Source of the DNA: an uncultured Lachnospiraceae bacterium
GTDB lineage: Bacteria > Bacillota_A > Clostridia > Lachnospirales > Lachnospiraceae
NCBI GenBank assembly: GCA_946621895.1
Contig: CAMOOZ010000134.1
Span: 1-7,771 of the forward strand
Reading direction: 5' to 3'
Length of the DNA: 7,771 nt
Positions 4,270 to 7,771 of the stretch are shown one piece after another (the stretch's first letter is position 1; each line of letters begins with the position of its first letter). The notes beneath the pieces were generated by a model. That model was not told the origin of the DNA. It was given only the letters and a program-made list of their open reading frames with translations, and ran no database searches. A program made the position numbers and the translations under genes.

Positions 4270-7200
4270 TCACCCCGCCTCCTGAGAGACCTCCTGAAGG
4301 ATCGCCTGCAAAAACCTGCCTGCCGTGCGATAGAGGATTCCGGCGTTTTCCTCGGGGATAAAATCCGGGTCGGTTTTCGTCTCCGGCTCGCCAAAGGGCT
4401 GAAAGGCTGTCCTGATCTGCGCCGTGCCAAACAGCTCTCCGCCTTCCCGCGAGAAGCGTTCAAGCCTTTCCTCGAGCGCAGGCAGGATATCCCGCCTGTC
4501 CGTAATCACCTCGGCCTTAAGCGCTCCCGTTGCGCTGAGCCGCAGCGCCGCCTCCAGTCTGCCAAGGCTTTCGGAAAAAGCGGATATCCGGATCCGGCCT
4601 TTTTCCTCTCCCTTCAGAAAACGGACCCTCGCCGCCATGGCGCCCTGCTCCGTCTGCAGGGGGATCTGATAATCCTCACGGGAAGCGGCCCGGACACTGA
4701 TCCGCAGCGCGTTTTTCAGGTTTGCCAGTTCTCTTAATCCGGCGTAGTCCATCTCCTCTGCCGGCGGATCCTCCGCCGAAAGCGCCTCCCCCTGAAGGGC
4801 TTCTGTCGGGTCAGGAAGCGCCTCCGCAAGCCCTTCCGCAAGCTCCTCTTCCGCCTTCGCGGCGCTTTCCGGATCGGTGAACCTGCTTAGCTCAAAGGAG
4901 ATCAGCCGTTCCTTTTCATCTGCATTTATTTCGGCCGGTTTCAGCCATTTCTGAAGCCCTGCCAGCATTTCGGCGCTGTTTTGCAGAAGCTGTGCAGCAA
5001 AGAGCATTTCCGGCGAGGCCGGATATTCCAGCTCGGATAAAAGCTCCATTGCGGCCTCTCCCGATGCCGTGGCCGAAAAGGCGGCAGCCTCGCGCACAAG
5101 CTCCGCCTGCCGGGCGGCTTCCGCATTTTCCGCAGCTTCCGCGCCCTCCATGTCGGAAAGCGGCAGCTGTCTTAACTCCTCCGCAAACTGCTCCAGCGTC
5201 GTTTCCTCCTGCGGCAGCTTATCGGACGGCAGCGCCGGCGTAAAGCTTTCCTTCACCTCCGTGACGAGGGCCTGTTTTTCCGCGACCCTGGCCTCCAGGC
5301 CGCCGAAGCTTTCATCCACGCGGTAATCCATGCCTCGTTTCTTTTCCGAGCGCATGGCGGAGCGGAGATTCCCAAAGCTGAGCTCAGCCTCTGCCTTTAA
5401 AAGAAAGCCGATCGCCGCGCCGTCGTCCCGCTCAAGGCTTGTAAGGAAACGATAGACCTCCATATATTCCCTGCGCTCATCGGGGGTTATATCCTGCTTT
5501 TTCTGCAGCTGATAAAGGAATCGGGAAAAGCTCCTCTCCTCCTGCGCCGCAGCGTCCTGATCCTTCTGCTCCCCGTTTAAGGCGCTTTGCAGCTCTTTGA
5601 GCGGCAGCTCAAGGGGATCCCTGCCTTCTCTGATCATGGAGATCAGCTTTGCCGGCTTCAGCTCATCCAACAGCCCCCGCAGCTCCTGATCGGCAGCCCG
5701 GGCCCTTTCAATATTCTCCGGCGAAAGCGCCATCCGGTTATAGCCGAGGATCCGGACCGCGCGGCGAAGCTCCTCTGTGGGCTCCGCATATCCCGCCTCG
5801 CCCAGCAGCTCGTCCGTATTTCTGAAGGCCGTGCGGATGCTGTCCCCCAGATCCGCCCGGGGCGAGGTCATCAGTGTCTCATAGGCCGCCCCCGCCTTTT
5901 CAAAGGAGACGCGCATCGAAGCCGCAGTCAGGGAAAGCTCCCCGAAGGAGGCCTCGGCGTGGAACGCATAGAAGCCGGAGACCGCGGCAGGCCACCGGGG
6001 CATTTCGGAAACGGTGTCAAGGGCCTTATCCGCAATCGCAATCTGTTCATCGTCAAGATCCGGATAGAGCTGCCGTTTTGCCTCGTCCAGCTGAAGCGCA
6101 AGCTCCTCGAGAGAAGCCGTTTCGATGGAAAACCCGCTCCGCAGAAGCACGAGATTTGCCTGTGCGGTCATTTTCAGCTGCACATTCACCAGCGCAAGCT
6201 TTGCATCCACCTCCTCATAGCTCATCGCCTCCGGAGAAATGTCCGCAGGCGCATAGCCAAAGGAGGAGGGATCCTTTCCGAACAGCTCCGGATCCATGGC
6301 CTGATATTCCTCATCTATCCTGACTGCCCGGGCATAGATCGTCTCCGTTTCCCCGAACACGGCGGCGCCGGGCTCTCCTCCTTTGGAAACAGCGGCGGCC
6401 ATCGCCCTTGCGAGGGCCTCGCCTCTTCCCTCCTCCGGAAGCTCCATTGCCCTGATCCGGGCAAACAGCTTAAGGCTCTCCGGCGTCAGCGGGATATTCT
6501 CCCTGATCAGGAACGCGGCCTCCTCCCTGTGCTCATCAGTGCGCGGCAGGCCCGCCTCTTCAATGACCTTTTCCGCCTGGCGTGTGAGGGCCTCCATTTC
6601 GGGCGCATCCCATTCCTTCAGCTCCCCGGCCTTCGTCACATAGCCGGAGGCATCCTGATAATAGGAAGCGCCCCCCCTGCCGGTTATCCTCCCGGAATGC
6701 AGCGCCGTATAAAGACTGTCCACATCCGGAGAAAGACCCTCCGCAGCAAGATAAGCCGCCGCGTTATCCGGCACCTGCCCCGCGGGCATTGTCTCAGCCT
6801 TTCGCCAGGCCTCCGCGGCCTTTTCCATGGTTTCCTCATCCAGGGGCAGATCAGCCTTCGCGAATTCCGAAACCAGGCTTTCCGCAAAGCCTCTGGAGCC
6901 CGTCATTGCGGATAGCTTTTCGACGGACATTTCATCGGTGAAGCCCGCCACCTCTGTTCCGCCCTTCACAAGCGCCAGCTTGATCCGGTCAAGGGTGGTG
7001 ACCGTTTCCCGTAAATCCGTGGAGGAGGGATCGCCTCCCTCCTTCAGCATTCTGGCAAAATCCTCATCCGAGGCCACATGCCCCATCAGCGTCATATAAT
7101 CCTGACGGCTTTGCTGACCCAGCAGGGCTTCCTCCGCGCCGGCGCTTATCCCCTCCGCGCCCCTTCCCTCCGCGGCGGGAAGCCCGGCAAGGGCGCCCAG

Positions 7201-7356
7201 CTCCAGATTTAAGCCCGCAGGCATATGCGGGGCGGCAGCGCCTCCCTTTCCCGTCTGCACTCCGCTCCGGGAAAAGTGCATCTGGCCGGAATAGGCCATT
7301 TCCGCCTGCCTGCGGAGGGCATTTTCATGATCTGTATTTTCCAACGAAACGCGCAT
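4270..7356 (-). CDS. Large cysteine-free flagellum-associated protein with FliK-like C-terminus
   Basis: Encodes 1028 aa with not one cysteine. Seen: an N-terminal tail (about 20-80) rich in Gly/Ala/Gln and probably disordered, with no signal peptide or membrane segment; a long, acidic, Ala/Glu-rich helical body (about 90-870); and a C-terminal alpha/beta domain (about 883-985) containing 'SESLGRLEAALRLSATGAL' and 'EVITDRRDILPALEERLERF'. That layout resembles the C-terminal domain of FliK, the hook-length protein that switches export specificity. A segment at about 385-430 ('VQLKMTAQANLVLLRSGFSI') recalls the Lachnospiraceae family DUF6240 as I remember it; I cannot confirm this. Cysteine absence and a disordered N-terminus are typical of cargo of the flagellar type III system, so export is inferred. 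FliK is usually about 300-500 aa and sits with hook genes; this protein is far longer and lies directly upstream of flagellin. Start ATG 7356 follows AGAAAGGAAGG. The promoter ahead is sigma-D-like. Exact function unknown. Confidence 0.8.
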   Translation of the reverse strand: MRVSLENTDHENALRRQAEMAYSGQMHFSRSGVQTGKGGAAAPHMPAGLNLELGALAGLPAAEGRGAEGISAGAEEALLGQQSRQDYMTLMGHVASDEDFARMLKEGGDPSSTDLRETVTTLDRIKLALVKGGTEVAGFTDEMSVEKLSAMTGSRGFAESLVSEFAKADLPLDEETMEKAAEAWRKAETMPAGQVPDNAAAYLAAEGLSPDVDSLYTALHSGRITGRGGASYYQDASGYVTKAGELKEWDAPEMEALTRQAEKVIEEAGLPRTDEHREEAAFLIRENIPLTPESLKLFARIRAMELPEEGRGEALARAMAAAVSKGGEPGAAVFGETETIYARAVRIDEEYQAMDPELFGKDPSSFGYAPADISPEAMSYEEVDAKLALVNVQLKMTAQANLVLLRSGFSIETASLEELALQLDEAKRQLYPDLDDEQIAIADKALDTVSEMPRWPAAVSGFYAFHAEASFGELSLTAASMRVSFEKAGAAYETLMTSPRADLGDSIRTAFRNTDELLGEAGYAEPTEELRRAVRILGYNRMALSPENIERARAADQELRGLLDELKPAKLISMIREGRDPLELPLKELQSALNGEQKDQDAAAQEERSFSRFLYQLQKKQDITPDERREYMEVYRFLTSLERDDGAAIGFLLKAEAELSFGNLRSAMRSEKKRGMDYRVDESFGGLEARVAEKQALVTEVKESFTPALPSDKLPQEETTLEQFAEELRQLPLSDMEGAEAAENAEAARQAELVREAAAFSATASGEAAMELLSELEYPASPEMLFAAQLLQNSAEMLAGLQKWLKPAEINADEKERLISFELSRFTDPESAAKAEEELAEGLAEALPDPTEALQGEALSAEDPPAEEMDYAGLRELANLKNALRISVRAASREDYQIPLQTEQGAMAARVRFLKGEEKGRIRISAFSESLGRLEAALRLSATGALKAEVITDRRDILPALEERLERFSREGGELFGTAQIRTAFQPFGEPETKTDPDFIPEENAGILYRTAGRFLQAILQEVSQEAG

Positions 7357-7393
7357 AGGCCTTCCTTTCTGAGCGAAAAAGTTTTCCTATAAT

Positions 7394-7421
7394 ATTTCGG
7401 AAATGGCGGGAAAATTCTTTA
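7394..7421 (-). promoter_or_regulatory. Sigma-D (FliA)-like promoter for the 1028-aa gene and flagellar cluster
   Basis: On the minus strand TAAA (7421-7418), a 16-nt spacer and TCCGAAAT (7401-7394) match the flagellar sigma-D consensus TAAA-N15/16-GCCGATAT, with 4 of 4 and 6 of 8 bases. The predicted start lies about 30 nt before the ATG at 7356. A flagellar sigma factor suits the genes downstream. The same elements are preserved in the mirror arm, while the spacer differs at two positions. Confidence 0.6.
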
Positions 7422-7455
7422 CTATATATCGCAGTTCTTCTGCGCCCCCGCGGAT

Positions 7456-7492
7456 CGGGCAGAAGAGGGTATCCGACCCTGCTCGCCGCCCG
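7456..7492. repeat. Intra-arm hairpin, left copy
   Basis: Two stacked stems fold within the left arm: CGGGC (7456-7460) with GCCCG (7488-7492), and AGGGT (7466-7470) with ACCCT (7476-7480), around a 5-nt loop. A second, smaller hairpin, ATCGCC-GAAC-GGCGAT, follows at 7500-7515. The left and right copies differ at five bases, all of which fall in the internal or apical loops. Confidence 0.6.
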
Positions 7493-7541
7493 GAGGCGCA
7501 TCGCCGAACGGCGATCATTTCTTCTGCGCCCCCGCGGCATA

Positions 7542-7590
7542 TAAAAAACGGCGCCTTCTGCCAGTCATGCGGCAGGGGGCGCTGTTCTTT
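7542..7590. terminator. Bidirectional terminator-like hairpin at the palindrome centre
   Basis: A 14-bp stem (7549-7562 with 7571-7584, including G-T pairs) encloses an 8-nt loop. It is followed on the plus strand by TTCTTTATAT and on the minus strand by TTTTTTATAT, the hallmarks of a rho-independent terminator usable in both directions. Its likely effect is to insulate the two divergent sigma-D-like promoters from read-through. Being the apex of the inverted repeat, it could instead just be the hairpin at which the repeat was formed. Confidence 0.5.
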
Positions 7591-7640
7591 ATATGCCGCG
7601 GGGGCGCAGAAGAAATGATCACCGTTCGGCGATGCGCCTC

Positions 7641-7677
7641 CGGGCCGAGAGCAGGGTCGTATACCCTCCCCTGCCCG
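7641..7677. repeat. Intra-arm hairpin, right copy
   Basis: This is the mirror of the left-arm hairpin: CGGGC (7641-7645) with GCCCG (7673-7677), and AGGGT (7653-7657) with ACCCT (7663-7667) around CGTAT. Both stems are fully retained although the loop bases have changed. Confidence 0.6.
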
Positions 7678-7711
7678 ATCCGCGGGGGCGCAGAAGAACT
7701 GCGATATATAG

Positions 7712-7739
7712 TAAAGAATTTCCCCGCCGTTTCCGAAAT
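7712..7739 (+). promoter_or_regulatory. Mirror sigma-D-like promoter facing out of the window
   Basis: TAAA (7712-7715), a 16-nt spacer and TCCGAAAT (7732-7739) repeat the promoter found in the left arm. A ribosome-binding-site-like AGAAAGGAA follows at 7763-7771, the last base of the window. A rightward flagellar gene starting just beyond the edge is likely but unseen. Confidence 0.5.
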
Positions 7740-7771
7740 ATTATAGGAAAACTTTTTCGCTCAGAAAGGAA

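Larger units (their letters stand above)
7435..7698. repeat. Four copies of a 19-bp GC-rich motif
   Basis: TTCTTCTGCGCCCCCGCGG occurs identically at 7435-7453 and 7519-7537. Its reverse complement occurs at 7596-7614 and 7680-7698. The two copies within an arm are direct repeats 84 bp apart, so the duplication predates the mirror arrangement or both were copied together. The outer copy in each arm also closes a CGCAG-TTCTT-CTGCG hairpin (left arm 7430-7444). It could be a protein-binding site or part of a mobile element; no family was recognised. Confidence 0.9.
7362..7771. repeat. 410-bp near-perfect inverted repeat with divergent promoters
   Basis: Arms 7362-7562 and 7571-7771 are 201 bp each and pair about the point 7566.5 with no insertion or deletion. 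An 8-nt loop (7563-7570) separates them. Non-Watson-Crick positions, by left base, are 7404, 7411, 7463, 7464, 7473, 7485, 7487, 7512, 7546, 7550, 7556 and 7557; nine of the twelve are transitions. The left arm begins at the ribosome-binding site of the 1028-aa gene. The right arm reaches the window edge, so the true outer limit is unknown and may include coding sequence. The region 7357-7771 contains no convincing gene; it holds the promoters, hairpins and repeats listed separately. Confidence 0.95.

Noticed and set aside
5587..6915. A 442-codon open frame on the plus strand opposite the 1028-aa gene
   Set aside because: It is antisense to a gene with a good start, ribosome site and coherent protein. 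Its translation is rich in Arg, His, Pro and Leu with no recognisable domain, as expected from the complement of a GC-rich Ala/Glu-rich gene.
7362..7771. The palindrome as an amplification or assembly chimera
   Set aside because: The arms differ at twelve positions, with promoter elements and hairpin stems preserved, which a fold-back artefact would not produce. The exact end of the window inside the repeat still leaves some doubt about the far side.

Overview
The window looks like a flagellar gene segment from a motile, fairly GC-rich Gram-positive anaerobe, most likely a Lachnospiraceae-type Clostridium relative. The grounds are purine-rich Shine-Dalgarno sequences of the AAAGGAGG type, two TTG start codons, sigma-A-like and sigma-D-like promoters, a Firmicute-style flagellin and FliS pair, and a large flagellum-linked protein of a kind I associate with that family. 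No organism-specific marker is present, so the taxonomy is inference.

Layout. Positions 1-655 (minus) hold the first 218 codons of an intracellular GH13 alpha-amylase-type enzyme that runs off the left edge. A 368-bp divergent intergenic region (656-1023) follows. It carries a leftward promoter for the amylase, a strong rightward sigma-A promoter (786-814) and, starting at that promoter's predicted transcription start, a cloverleaf-like structured segment (about 821-973). This segment forms the leader of pseF (1024-1716, plus), which encodes the CMP-pseudaminic acid synthetase. Converging on pseF is a leftward cluster read in the order: 1028-aa cysteine-free protein with a FliK-like C-terminus (7356-4270), flagellin (4195-2981), FliS-type chaperone (2945-2478) and an OmpR/PhoB-type response regulator (2470-1748). 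The last two genes are only 7 bp apart.

The right end (7362-7771) is an almost perfect 410-bp inverted repeat: two 201-bp arms with no indels and 12 non-Watson-Crick positions around an 8-nt loop. Each arm carries the same sigma-D-like promoter and ribosome-binding-site region, one facing left into the 1028-aa gene and one facing right out of the window. A terminator-like hairpin sits at the centre. The window ends inside the repeat, so what the rightward promoter drives is unknown.

Functional reading: the cluster makes, chaperones and probably regulates the flagellar filament. PseF supplies the activated sugar that decorates flagellin in species that glycosylate it. The 1028-aa protein is probably exported through the flagellar type III apparatus. 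The two features that best merit follow-up are the structured leader of pseF and the mirror-image sigma-D promoter palindrome.
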